The notes under the pieces are model-generated. The model searched no databases, was not told the origin of the DNA, and was given only the letters and a program-made list of their open reading frames with translations. DNA of 64,000 nucleotides from CAWBRT01 sp963819175 (GTDB taxonomy: Bacteria > Acidobacteriota > Terriglobia > Terriglobales > Acidobacteriaceae). Made by a program: the position numbers and the translations under genes. Within the stretch, counting starts at the first letter, position 1. Every line of letters begins with the position of its first letter. Shown here piece by piece: positions 47,419 through 56,041 of the stretch. Location of the stretch: contig CAWFVJ010000010.1 of assembly GCA_963819175.1 (NCBI GenBank), positions 1 through 64,000 on the forward strand, given 5' to 3'.

Positions 47419-47958
47419 ATGACGGACGGGCTGAAGCGCTACCAGCAATCCAAGCAGACTCATTTCGTGACTTTCAGTTGTTATCAGCGGCAGCCGCGTC
47501 TGAGGGACACATGGCTCCGTGACATGTTTGTAGAGTGTCTGGAGCGAACGCGGCGAAGCTATCGGTTTCGGGTGTACGGGTATGTTGTGATGCCGGAGCA
47601 TGTGCATCTGCTCGTCTCCGAACCGGAAGTGGAAGTGCTTGCGAAGGCAATTCAAGCTCTGAAGATCTCCGTTGCGCGCCGTGCCATGCGTTATCGAGCA
47701 GAACTCGATAGTCCCTTGTGGCAGAAGCGCTACTACGACCACAACGTGCGTACCTACGAAAGTTTTATCGACAAGCTGCGCTATATGCATCGCAACCCGG
47801 TGCAGCGGGGGCTGGCAGCGACACCCGAGGACTGGAACTGGAGCAGCTTCCGGCATTACGCGGCGGCTGAGATCGGACCGGTTGAGATCGAGTCGCAATG
47901 GACAGCTGACCGGCGGAGTGGAGAAACCCCGAGATTGTTGCAGATACGGTCCGAGTGA
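47419..47958 (+). CDS. REP-associated tyrosine transposase (RAYT, Y1-type)
   Basis: A single-strand transposase related to IS200/IS605 TnpA. 179 residues with the HUH metal motif EHVHLLV (His61, His63), VMPEHVH lead-in, WQKRYYDHNVR, and catalytic Tyr122 in LRYMHRNPVQRGL; the end DWNWSSFRHY is also typical. Flanking hairpins of one class in opposite directions lie at 47353 and 47972. Relatives recognise a tetranucleotide beside a hairpin foot; here GGTG is the candidate. The gene is intact. Confidence 0.93.
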   Translation: MTDGLKRYQQSKQTHFVTFSCYQRQPRLRDTWLRDMFVECLERTRRSYRFRVYGYVVMPEHVHLLVSEPEVEVLAKAIQALKISVARRAMRYRAELDSPLWQKRYYDHNVRTYESFIDKLRYMHRNPVQRGLAATPEDWNWSSFRHYAAAEIGPVEIESQWTADRRSGETPRLLQIRSE

Positions 47959-47971
47959 CTCGAAATCAGAG

Positions 47972-48007
47972 TCCCACATCTGCTAACTGCGGCAGATGTG
48001 GGGCACC
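47972..48007 (-). repeat. REP-like hairpin, 3' partner of the RAYT gene
   Basis: Exact inverted copy of 47353-47388, 13 bp after the RAYT stop. Together they frame the gene as one unit. Confidence 0.93.
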
Positions 48008-48049
48008 GTCGAAAACATTTATGAAATCAGCGTGTCCGCCGCTCGGCGC

Positions 48050-48599
48050 TTACTTGTTGTAGTGCAGCAGGGTGTGGACGTCGTATTCCTTCAGGCGGTC
48101 GCGGCCTTTCAGGAAGTCCAGCTCGACCACGAAGGCGAGGCCGGTGATCTGCGGCGCCCAGAGACTTTGCCAACTCGGCCGTGGCGACGGCCGTGCCGCC
48201 GGTGGCGAGCAGGTCATCGACGATGAGGATGCGCTGGCCGGGCTTGATGGCGTCCTTGTGCATCTCCAGAGTGTCCTGGCCGTACTCAAGCTGGTAGGTC
48301 CAGCGGACGGTTTCGGCGGGCAGCTTTTTCGGCTTGCGCACGGGCACGAATCCGGCGTTGAGGCGATAGGCTAGCGCCGGCCCGAAGATGAATCCGCGGG
48401 CCTCTATGCCAAGCACCAGATCGATGTCCTTTTCCAGATAGTAGGCGGTCAGGGAATCGATCAGCTGCGCGAATCCGAGCCGGTCCTTCAGCAGCGTGGT
48501 GATGTCGTAGAAGAGAATCCCCGGCTTCGGAAAATCGGGAACCTCGCGGATGAGCTTTTTCAGTGGTTCGCAGTCCATGGCCATCTTTGGTTGTGGCAT
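48050..48599 (-). CDS. apt: Adenine phosphoribosyltransferase, one apparent frameshift
   Basis: Salvages adenine to AMP with PRPP. VPDFPKPGILFYDIT, EARGFIFG, VRKPKKLPAE and the PRPP loop ILIVDDLLATGGTA are intact; the last strand EITGLAFVVELDFL-like QITGLAFVVELDFLKG is in another frame. One extra base at about 48150-48158 explains it and gives 182 aa. Start taken at 48599, 3 bp after the acyP stop; ATG codons at residues 6 and 8 are alternatives. Confidence 0.9.
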
Positions 48600-48602
48600 T
48601 CC

Positions 48603-48893
48603 TTACCAGACTCCTTCGATTCGGAAAGTGTGCAGATCCTTGAGCGGTGCAGCTTCTTCGACCTCGATATCGTCGACGCGGGAGGCGCGCGGGCCTTCCT
48701 TCAACTTGTCATAGAGCAAGCGGAGCTGATCGCGCGTGCCGGAGGCAAGCACCTCGACGCTGCCGTCGCTGCGGTTGCGAACCCAGCCCGCCAAACCGAG
48801 CGCATGCGCCTCGCGTTCGACGAACCAGCGAAAGCCGACGCCCTGCACGCGTCCACTGACGACGTAACGGCGTGTTTCGATCATGCTCCCCAT
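48603..48893 (-). CDS. acyP: Acylphosphatase
   Basis: Hydrolyses acyl phosphates. 96 residues from ATG 48893 (MGSMIETRRYVV). Substrate-binding GRVQGVGFRWF (Arg) and catalytic Asn in GWVRNRSDGSVEV are present. It lies directly before apt, so the two form a small operon. Confidence 0.92.
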   Translation of the reverse strand: MGSMIETRRYVVSGRVQGVGFRWFVEREAHALGLAGWVRNRSDGSVEVLASGTRDQLRLLYDKLKEGPRASRVDDIEVEEAAPLKDLHTFRIEGVW

Positions 48894-48975
48894 GGCGTAA
48901 GGCTCTATTTGAACACAGATCACTTTCCCCGGACAGCCGGTTCAGCATGCCGCGGGCCGGGGTTCCCGCCGGTTA

Positions 48976-49536
48976 TCACGCCCGGTTCAGATACGCTCCA
49001 TCGGAGGTATCGACCTTGATCTTGTCGCCTTCGTTGATGAACGGCGGCACGTACACGACGAGTCCGGTTTCGGTGGTGGCGGGCTTGGTCACGCTGCTGG
49101 CCGTTGCCGATTTCAATCCGGGCTCGGTTTCCACCACTTTGAGTTCCACCGTCTGCGGCAGCTCGATGCCCACGGGCTTGCCATCGAAGAATTCGACGAT
49201 GATCTGCAGATTCGCCGTCAGGTATTCGACTGCATCGCCGAGGGTGTCGTGCTTGAGCACCGTCTGCTCGTAGTTCTCGATGTCCATGAAATAGTAGTCG
49301 TCGCCGTCCTTGTAGAGGAATTCCATCTTGACCTGGTCGACAACGACTTTTTCGAGCGCGTCGCCGGAACGGAAGCGATGCTCGAACATGGCTCCGGTGC
49401 GGAGGTTGCGCAGCCTTGCCTGGATGAAAGCGCGCAGATTGCCCGGCGTGCGGTGTTCAACGCTGAACACCGAATGCAGATCGTTGTTGTGCTTGATGAT
49501 CATGCCGGGACGTAGCTGTGTGGCCGGAATTGCCAT
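48976..49536 (-). CDS. efp: Elongation factor P with Asn at the modified position
   Basis: EF-P rescues ribosomes stalled at polyproline. 186 residues with the three-domain pattern: MAIPATQLRPGM, loop TPGNLRAF at 30-37, FEHRFRSGD, DGDDYYFMDIENYEQ and the C-terminal STGLVVYVP-like ETGLVVYVPPFINEGD. The residue matching E. coli Lys34 is Asn33, with Leu34-Arg35 after it, so neither the beta-lysine nor the classical Arg-rhamnose site is in place. Confidence 0.93.
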   Translation of the reverse strand: MAIPATQLRPGMIIKHNNDLHSVFSVEHRTPGNLRAFIQARLRNLRTGAMFEHRFRSGDALEKVVVDQVKMEFLYKDGDDYYFMDIENYEQTVLKHDTLGDAVEYLTANLQIIVEFFDGKPVGIELPQTVELKVVETEPGLKSATASSVTKPATTETGLVVYVPPFINEGDKIKVDTSDGAYLNRA

Positions 49537-49852
49537 GGTTGTGTAAGGTGCTCCTTATGAAATTGGGTGATGAACCCGCGGACCTCATGGGATCGCTCGC
49601 GGCCTTCGCCCCTACGCTGCATCTCCCCATCAGAACGAGGAGGCACGTATCGGAGAGACAAACAATTAATTTTACCTTGCGAGACTTCGCTTTGCGAATC
49701 TTCAGCGGCAGCAGGTATTCACGCTGGCGGAAAAGCTCGAAAAACCCTGGCAACAGTTGGACGCGCTGGTTTTTCTAAATCTACATTCCGAGGTTCCGGC
49801 CGAGCAAGGGCCGAGCCAAGGAGCGCCGGCCAAATTTGAAGGTGAGGTGTTT

Positions 49853-50158
49853 ATGGACGAGAATCGCAACCTTGATGATTACAGCGTCTCTGAAACCAAA
49901 GGGCGCGGTGTGCCCACGGGACTGATTCTTCTGCTGCTCGGGGTCGGCATCGGTTCTTTGCTGGCGGCTACGTTGACTCCCAAAACCGGCAAGCAGCTTC
50001 GCAAAGGGCTTCGCCGCCGCTACGAAGATGCGCGCGACAGGCTGGAAGAATGGGGCGATCAGGCGGAAGGCTGGATGCAACGGGGAAGCGAGCTTGCGAG
50101 CGCCGCCAGCAGCAAAGTGGCACCCATCACACGCAAGTTTAAGAGAGAGATCGGCTAG
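49853..50158 (+). CDS. YtxH-like membrane-associated protein
   Basis: 101 residues from ATG 49853 (GAGGTG upstream). One transmembrane helix (GLILLLLGVGIGSLLAATL) followed by TPKTGKQLRKGLRRRYEDARDRL, the YtxH-type pattern of a short helix and a charged coiled coil. Probably envelope stress related; function unknown. The 316 bp before it (49537-49852) shows no gene. Confidence 0.8.
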   Translation: MDENRNLDDYSVSETKGRGVPTGLILLLLGVGIGSLLAATLTPKTGKQLRKGLRRRYEDARDRLEEWGDQAEGWMQRGSELASAASSKVAPITRKFKREIG

Positions 50159-50171
50159 GCCCGGTGGCTGT

Positions 50172-51059
50172 CTAATAAAGCCGGAAATTGACCTCGATGC
50201 TGATCTGCACGGCGACCGCTTGGCCGTCCTTTTTGGCGGGATCGAACTTCCAGCGGCGCACGGCTTCGACGGCTTTCTCATCGAGCCCCATTCCCAGGGA
50301 GCGTCGCACGTTGATCTCGCGCGGGCGGCCGTCCGTGCCAATGATGACCCACAGAACCACCGTCCCCTGGTGCTTGGCTTTGCGTGCCGCATCCGAGTAG
50401 TCCGGATCGGGATCGTAGATCACCCTGGGAGGCAGAACACCGCCCCCGACATGGTAAACACCGCCCCCGATGCCTCCGTCGCTGCCCGGCCCAACTCCCG
50501 GACCGCTGCCGCTGCCGACGCCGGTTCCGACACCGCTTCCGATGCCGCCACCGACTCCCGAACCATTGGAAGGGAGGCTGGCCAATGCCTTCGATAGTGG
50601 ATCTCCGAATGCATTTGCCTGGGGTAACTTGAATTCGGGCGGAACCACCACGGTCGGCTCTACCACCAGCTTGGGCGCTTCGTTGCGAACTACGACCTGC
50701 GGAGGCGCAAGCTGCTTGAGAGAGCTTTTGGGGAGCGCACCTTTGCCGGCTGCCAATTTGTCATGATCGCCGCCGCCTCCTCCGCCGCCGCTCAGCTTCA
50801 TGGAAGGCGTCAGAAGATACGGGCTGATGTCGGTGGCCAGCGCAGTGACCTGATTCTGCACCTGCGTGGAGTGCGTGGCAACCCAACTGCCAATCGCGAC
50901 CAGAGCGGCCACGGCGACCGTGTTCAGCAGGAAGGAAGCAACGAACGAACCCTTGCGTACCTTGTAGATGCCATAGCCTTCGCCGAAGAGCGTCGGCAGT
51001 ACAAAGTCTGCTGGCTCGCTCGTGATCTGGTTCGTTTTATCAAGAACCGTGGATGGCAT
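50172..51059 (-). CDS. TonB-like energy-transducer protein
   Basis: 295 residues: N-terminal cytoplasmic part, one transmembrane helix (FLLNTVAVAALVAIGSWVA), a proline/glycine-rich spacer with long Gly-Ser-Gly runs (about 170-200), and a C-terminal TonB domain with DPDYSDAARKAKHQG, VLWVIIGTDGRPR and AVEAVRRWKFDPAK. No ExbB/ExbD is adjacent. It may serve outer-membrane receptors elsewhere. Confidence 0.88.
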   Translation of the reverse strand: MPSTVLDKTNQITSEPADFVLPTLFGEGYGIYKVRKGSFVASFLLNTVAVAALVAIGSWVATHSTQVQNQVTALATDISPYLLTPSMKLSGGGGGGGDHDKLAAGKGALPKSSLKQLAPPQVVVRNEAPKLVVEPTVVVPPEFKLPQANAFGDPLSKALASLPSNGSGVGGGIGSGVGTGVGSGSGPGVGPGSDGGIGGGVYHVGGGVLPPRVIYDPDPDYSDAARKAKHQGTVVLWVIIGTDGRPREINVRRSLGMGLDEKAVEAVRRWKFDPAKKDGQAVAVQISIEVNFRLY

Positions 51060-51154
51060 ACTTTCGCTCAGTATAGACCTACCCCACGGGAAATAGTTCC
51101 TGCGTAATCCACTTTGGCCTAATTCAATGCTCGCGGGGCGCCGGCGCCCAAACC

Positions 51155-52687
51155 TTAGCTTTTTGTAGAGGCCTCAACCTCCGGATTGCGGCTCTCCTCG
51201 TGGTACTCCTCTTCGGAGTTTACGGCCCAGATATTGCTCTTATCCTTCTGTCCGGAAATGATATTGTCCACGGCCGTCATTGCCGTCAGCATGGAATGAT
51301 CCTGGTTGTTATAGCGGTGCATGCCATTGCGGCCAATGAGAAAAAGGTTCTCGAAGACGTCGAGATATTGCCGAACCTCGGGGAATCGGGCATAGCTGCC
51401 GAAATATGCCGGATAAGTTTTCTCCATCCGGATGACGGTTGCATCCAGCACATCGGATTGGCGGATGATGCCGATCTTCTCCAGCTCCTCCTGCGCCAAT
51501 GCCGCCAGCTTCTCCTCGGACATGTTCCACAGGCTGTCCGACTCGTTGCAGAAGTATTCCACGCCGATCCACACCGTCTCGGGGTCGCGCACCAAGTAAG
51601 GACTCCAGTTGTTGAAGATCTGCAATCGGCCGGCGATGACATCGGGCTCCTGAATATAGATCCAGTTGTCCTTGATCAGCTCGCCTGGCCTGCCTTCGTC
51701 CTGCACCACCAGTTTCTTGACCAGCAGTCCCACGGTGATGAAGTCGCGATAGAGCAGCGCATCGCTGATTTCCCGCACCTGGCCGGGCACATCGCAATCG
51801 AGGCACTTCACCAGGTCTTTGACCGCCATGGTCGAGAACAGGTAGTCGCCCCGGAAGTCGCGGCGCTCGCCATTCGAGGCTGTCCCGCTGACGCCGCACA
51901 CACGATTCCCCTCCACCAGCAGCTTGTCGACTTTGAAGCCGGTGATGATTTCTCCACCTTGCGCAGCGACTTTGCCGGCGACGATTTCCCACAACTGCCC
52001 AGGACCTAGCTTGGGATACAAGAACTGCTCGATCAGAGAAGTTTCCGTGCCCTTTTGCTTTAGGTCCCCGGATGGGGCAAATATCTTCTTCAGCACGTGC
52101 AGAATCGTCTTGGTGATCGATAGGCCTTTAACCCGCTGAGCACCCCATTCGGCGCTGATTTCCGTGCACGGAACGCCCCAGACCTTCTCGGTATAGGACT
52201 TGAAGAACGTGTTGTAGAGTTCGCGGCCGAAGCGGCTGATGAAGAACTGTTCCAGGTTGTCGACCTGCCTGGGCGGAAACAGCGCCACTCGCAGATAACT
52301 GAAGCCGATCTTCAGCGTGCGCGACAGACCAAGATTCCCAAGGGTCTGCGCGCTGAGCGAGATCGGATAATCGAAAAACTTACGCAGAAAGTAGATGCGC
52401 GACTTGCGGCTGCGCAGGAGCATGACTGCGTCGTCGCCATCGGCGTGCGGCTGGCTGTCGAGCTGCATCTGCCGGGACCACCACTCCATGACGCGGTCGC
52501 TCTTGGAAAAGAAACGATGCCCACCGATGTCGATCCGGTTTCCCTTGTAGTGGACCGTGCGGGAGATGCCTCCCATGAATGTGCTCTTCTCCAGCACGAT
52601 CGGAACGATGTCAGTCCGCGACAACAATTCATAGGCAGCGGTTAATCCCGCCGGACCAGCGCCGACAATTATGGCCTGTCGCTTCAT
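51155..52687 (-). CDS. FAD-dependent amine-oxidase-like protein
   Basis: 510 residues. Dinucleotide motif IIVGAGPAGLTAAYELL at the N-terminus, KSTFMGGISRTVHY, GGHRFFSK and the FAD C-terminal RNGMHRYNNQDHSM. Such proteins (distantly like protoporphyrinogen oxidase and UDP-galactopyranose mutase) often sit in polysaccharide clusters, and here the surface-sugar operon is nearby. AAGGAG lies 3 bases before the ATG. Confidence 0.82.
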   Translation of the reverse strand: MKRQAIIVGAGPAGLTAAYELLSRTDIVPIVLEKSTFMGGISRTVHYKGNRIDIGGHRFFSKSDRVMEWWSRQMQLDSQPHADGDDAVMLLRSRKSRIYFLRKFFDYPISLSAQTLGNLGLSRTLKIGFSYLRVALFPPRQVDNLEQFFISRFGRELYNTFFKSYTEKVWGVPCTEISAEWGAQRVKGLSITKTILHVLKKIFAPSGDLKQKGTETSLIEQFLYPKLGPGQLWEIVAGKVAAQGGEIITGFKVDKLLVEGNRVCGVSGTASNGERRDFRGDYLFSTMAVKDLVKCLDCDVPGQVREISDALLYRDFITVGLLVKKLVVQDEGRPGELIKDNWIYIQEPDVIAGRLQIFNNWSPYLVRDPETVWIGVEYFCNESDSLWNMSEEKLAALAQEELEKIGIIRQSDVLDATVIRMEKTYPAYFGSYARFPEVRQYLDVFENLFLIGRNGMHRYNNQDHSMLTAMTAVDNIISGQKDKSNIWAVNSEEEYHEESRNPEVEASTKS

Positions 52688-52849
52688 AGTCTCCTTAAGA
52701 TTTCCGCGGTTTTCGCACTGCTATCTTATCCCATTACCACTGCAAAAGAACGTGCCGAAAGCCCGGGGTACCTCGGCAAGCATTGTGTTTGCCCGGCCTT
52801 CAGGGCTGCTGCTTGCTCGCGCTAGCTGCCGCGCCTTGGGCGGGCAAAC

Positions 52850-52878
52850 TTGTTCCAGAGTTCTTTAGTCGTTACTAT
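52850..52878 (+). promoter_or_regulatory. Promoter ahead of a short terminated transcript
   Basis: TTGTTC (52850-52855), 17-base spacer, TACTAT (52873-52878). A terminator lies only about 70 bases downstream. Confidence 0.45.
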
Positions 52879-52884
52879 TAAGTT

Positions 52885-52957
52885 AACCCTGTAATGTGGG
52901 GTCTCCTGATAAGGCGGGCCGGTGATCCCGCGATGGTTCGCGGTCCGTCTTTTTTTT
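52885..52957 (+). ncRNA. Candidate small RNA or attenuated leader
   Basis: A promoter at 52850 and a terminator at 52920-52957 bound about 70 nt with no ORF. GCGGG (about 52914-52918) could pair with CCCGC (about 52927-52931) and compete with the terminator stem CCGCGA/TCGCGG, as in attenuators. The next gene, the TPR protein at 53125, is on the same strand. No known riboswitch class was recognised. Confidence 0.35.
52920..52957 (+). terminator. Intrinsic terminator
   Basis: CCGCGA / TCGCGG (52928-52943) with an outer CGG/CCG pair, followed by eight T residues at 52950-52957. Confidence 0.75.
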
Positions 52958-53124
52958 CCAGGCTTTTGCGAAGCACCCGCTCCGAGAACCGACATTTTCC
53001 CTAAGTTTTGTGATTTTTGTCATATAGCCTTGTGTCAAGCGCATTTACCATGAATTAACTGGGTCCATTCTGTTGCAAACAATCAGGGGGTTCCCTCTCG
53101 TGGATTGGATCTTGGAGGAGATGA

Positions 53125-53808
53125 ATGGCACAAAGTAAGACTCCGAGCGCTTCCGGCGCAAGTTGGACAAGCATGCAGGCGTACGTGCTCGCCACGATCT
53201 GCCTGGTGGTGGGAATCGCGGTGGGATATTTACTGCGGGGTTCGGCGGCAAGCGACAGCAAACCGCAGCCAAGCGCGACCGCGACTGCGCCCACTGGCGG
53301 CGTGCCCACAATGGGCAGCCAACCGACGCCGGAACAACTCAAGCAGATGGCGGACAAGCAGGCAGAGCCCATTCTGACGCAATTAAAGAACTCGCCAAGC
53401 GACCCGAAACTCCTGGCGGAGGCGGGCAACGTCTACTACGACGCTCAGCAGTTCCAGGCCGCCATTGAATATTACGAGCGGGCGCTGCGAGTGGAACCCA
53501 AGAACCCGGACGTTCGCACGGACATGGGCACTGCCTATTTCTATTTGGGCGATTCCGACCGGGCCATCAAAGAGTTCCAAACCTCCCTGAAAGACGATCC
53601 GAAACATGCGCAAACCATGTTCAACATGGGAATGGTGCAATGGCAAGGCAAAGGCGATGCGCCCGCCGCGATCGCAACCTGGGAGAAGCTGTTGAAGACC
53701 GTCCCCGATTATCCTGAACGGGCGAAGGTGGAAGAAATGCTCGCCAAAGCCAAGCAGCACAGCTCGATTCAGCCTGGGACCAAGACCGCGAAGCCGGCCT
53801 CGATGTAA
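53125..53808 (+). CDS. Membrane-anchored TPR protein
   Basis: 227 residues. One N-terminal transmembrane helix (YVLATICLVVGIAVGYLL), a short Ser/Pro linker, then three tetratricopeptide units at about 95-200 (PKLLAEAGNVYYDAQQFQAA and following). CcmH/NrfG-like layout suggests an assembly role, but no cytochrome genes are near. GGAGGAG precedes the ATG. Partner unknown. Confidence 0.85.
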   Translation: MAQSKTPSASGASWTSMQAYVLATICLVVGIAVGYLLRGSAASDSKPQPSATATAPTGGVPTMGSQPTPEQLKQMADKQAEPILTQLKNSPSDPKLLAEAGNVYYDAQQFQAAIEYYERALRVEPKNPDVRTDMGTAYFYLGDSDRAIKEFQTSLKDDPKHAQTMFNMGMVQWQGKGDAPAAIATWEKLLKTVPDYPERAKVEEMLAKAKQHSSIQPGTKTAKPASM

Positions 53809-53820
53809 GTGCAGCCAACG

Positions 53821-53865
53821 GCAAAGGCAGCAGACCCGGATCTCAATGCGAGTCTGCTGCTTTGC
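53821..53865 (+). terminator. Hairpin after the TPR gene
   Basis: GCAAAG-G-CAGCAGAC pairs with GTCTGCTG-CTTTGC, a 14-bp stem with one bulge and a 16-base loop. There is no long T-run, so termination is only probable. Confidence 0.45.
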
Positions 53866-53986
53866 TCCTACCGGGGTTTGTACTCGTTCGGCGTCTTTTT
53901 CAGCTCTTGCCGATGGAGATCAGAGGAATTCGCGTTCGCTCGCCGCCGCGGGTTAAACTGGCGCTCACCCCTGTTCAGGAGTCGCC

Positions 53987-54580
53987 ATGACACTCTTGCA
54001 GCAAATTGCCGTTACTCGCATTCAGGAGAACATTGCGCTCGTACACGCTCTTTTAGAAGATAAGCTCTACCTCGCAACGGTCTGGAAGGTGAGTGAGGCA
54101 ATGTCCGGCGCGCTCAGCGCGGGTCACAAGATCCTGTTCTTCGGCAACGGCGGAAGCGCTGCCGATGCGCAACATCTGGCGGCCGAGCTGGCCGGACGCT
54201 TCCTGGCCGATCGGCGCAGTTTGCCGGGCATTGCGCTGACGACGAACACCTCTGCCCTGACTGCGATCGGCAACGACTACTCGTTTGAAGACGTATTTGC
54301 GCGGCAGGTCGAAGGCTTGGGCGCAGCCGGCGACGTTGCATTTGGCATCTCCACAAGCGGCAACTCAAAGAATGTGCTGCGCGCCATGGAAGTCGCCGCC
54401 AGGAAAGGAATGACCACCGTAGGTCTCAGCGGGCGCGGAGGCAAACTCGCGGCCATCTGCGACCACTGCATTTGTATTCCTTCGGAGCAAACGCCGCGTA
54501 TCCAGGAGGCACAGATCCTTACCGGACACATTCTGTGCGAAATCGTCGAACGGCAATTGTTCTCAGACGGGAAGGCATAA
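53987..54580 (+). CDS. gmhA: Phosphoheptose isomerase
   Basis: Converts sedoheptulose-7-phosphate to D-glycero-D-manno-heptose-7-phosphate for lipopolysaccharide or glycans. 197 residues: SIS domain with FFGNGGSAADAQHLAAELAG, FARQVEGLG, ISTSGNSKNVLRA and the late TPRIQEAQILTGHILCEIVE with the catalytic His. It faces the surface-sugar operon. Confidence 0.94.
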   Translation: MTLLQQIAVTRIQENIALVHALLEDKLYLATVWKVSEAMSGALSAGHKILFFGNGGSAADAQHLAAELAGRFLADRRSLPGIALTTNTSALTAIGNDYSFEDVFARQVEGLGAAGDVAFGISTSGNSKNVLRAMEVAARKGMTTVGLSGRGGKLAAICDHCICIPSEQTPRIQEAQILTGHILCEIVERQLFSDGKA

Positions 54581-54584
54581 GGCG

Positions 54585-55046
54585 CTATTCCGGCTGGCGA
54601 AATGAGAAGTTTTTGTGTCCTAAGAAGTTGTAGAGGACGCCAACGATGGTCAGTAACGCGCCTCCCAGATAGGGAGCAGCAGCCTGGAAGCGCGTTCCAT
54701 GCCGGAGGATATAGACGACAATAGGCAACAGGCAGGCACCGACGACGATTCCGCTGCTGTACACCGCCACGCAGCGCATCCACTCCCGCAGGTAGTTTCC
54801 TTTGGTCTTGAAGACGAACCACTTATATCCAAAGTACGAAACCGTGATGTTCAGCAGGCTGGAGAGCACCAGTGCGACGACGTAGCTGTGCGGCACCACG
54901 GGCGCCAATAGCGCTGTAAAGAGGGCATAAGTCCCGTATCCGAAGAGCGTGTTCCATGCCCCGACGACCAAATAGCGCGCCAATTGACCGGGCGGGACGT
55001 GCTTGGCCAGGCCCGCAGACCAACCGCTCTTCTGAGCATTGTCCAT
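54585..55046 (-). CDS. GtrA-family membrane protein
   Basis: 153 residues, four hydrophobic helices (ARYLVVGAWNTLFGYGTYALF, SYVVALVLSSLLNITVSYF, VYSSGIVVGACLLPIVVYIL, and a last one ending in LYNFLGHKNFSF). GtrA proteins flip lipid-linked sugars. Last gene of the operon, after the GtrB-like GT2. Confidence 0.9.
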   Translation of the reverse strand: MDNAQKSGWSAGLAKHVPPGQLARYLVVGAWNTLFGYGTYALFTALLAPVVPHSYVVALVLSSLLNITVSYFGYKWFVFKTKGNYLREWMRCVAVYSSGIVVGACLLPIVVYILRHGTRFQAAAPYLGGALLTIVGVLYNFLGHKNFSFRQPE

Positions 55047-55058
55047 CGTCGCTTAGCC

Positions 55059-56036
55059 TCAGGTCTTTGCGCGATCTGATTCGCGCGCCGGTTCCCCGGG
55101 GCCATATTCGAAGTTGACCCGCTCCTGTTCGATTGCGAATGGCCGCTTCTGGACCATCGTGTGGATCGCCCCAACGTATTCACCTACAATGCCCAGGAAC
55201 ACGAGATTGAGCGACGCAAGAAAAAACACGCCGATCACCACCGGCGCAACGCCTAGCGAGAATTCATTCCAAAATAAAAGTTTGTACACCAAGTAGGCGA
55301 GCGACACGAGAACCGACAGCAACGCGCCAGCGAAGCCCCCGAACACCGCCAATCGCAGCGGCACCTTCGAAAGGTTGGTAATCCCCAGCATCGCCATGTC
55401 ATAAAGCGAGTAGAAGTTATTCTTCGTGAATCCGCGTTTTCGCGCCGGTTGGTGGTATGGCAACTCAACGCGCGGAAAGCCCAACTCGGCAATAACGCCG
55501 CGGAAGTACGGGTAGGGATCATCAAACGACTTGATCGCCTCCACCACTCTTCTATCGTAAAGACCGAAGCCTGTGAAGTTTTCATAGGTCTCAATCCCGG
55601 AAAGCCGATTCACCATCCGGTAATAGCGCTTGCGAATCCAGAACATCAAGCCGTTTTCGTCGCTGGCCGCCTTCACGCCGATCACAACCGGCGCTCCGGC
55701 TTCCCACTGGCGGACCATGTCCACGATCATCTCCGGCGGGTCCTGCAGGTCGCCGACGATGCCGATGACGACATCGCCCGTTGCCTGGTGCAAGGCGTGC
55801 ATTGGCGAGCGGACTTGGCCGAAGTTGCGCGTGTTGCGGATCACCTTGACGTTCCTGTCCACGGCCGCGATGGCCTTCAGCACGCCCACCGTGTTGTCCT
55901 CGGAGGCATTGTCGATAAAAATGTGCTCGTAGCGATAATTGCCGAGTGAAGCGATGGCCGCACGCACGCGCTCGTAGACTTCGCGGACATTCAGCTCTTC
56001 GTTATAACAGGGCGTAATGATACTGATGGTTTTCAT
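55059..56036 (-). CDS. GtrB/DPM1-like glycosyltransferase family 2
   Basis: 325 residues from ATG 56036. Starts MKTISIITPCYNEELNVREV; DNASEDNT and GDLQDPPEMI hold the nucleotide-sugar aspartates; two C-terminal membrane helices follow. It makes a polyprenyl-phosphate sugar that GtrA can flip. Confidence 0.93.
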   Translation of the reverse strand: MKTISIITPCYNEELNVREVYERVRAAIASLGNYRYEHIFIDNASEDNTVGVLKAIAAVDRNVKVIRNTRNFGQVRSPMHALHQATGDVVIGIVGDLQDPPEMIVDMVRQWEAGAPVVIGVKAASDENGLMFWIRKRYYRMVNRLSGIETYENFTGFGLYDRRVVEAIKSFDDPYPYFRGVIAELGFPRVELPYHQPARKRGFTKNNFYSLYDMAMLGITNLSKVPLRLAVFGGFAGALLSVLVSLAYLVYKLLFWNEFSLGVAPVVIGVFFLASLNLVFLGIVGEYVGAIHTMVQKRPFAIEQERVNFEYGPGEPARESDRAKT

Positions 56037-56041
56037 TTGGC

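Noticed and set aside
49557..49790. ORFs between efp and the YtxH-like gene
   Set aside because: Overlapping frames with no start signal; the stretch looks like promoter and repeat remnants.
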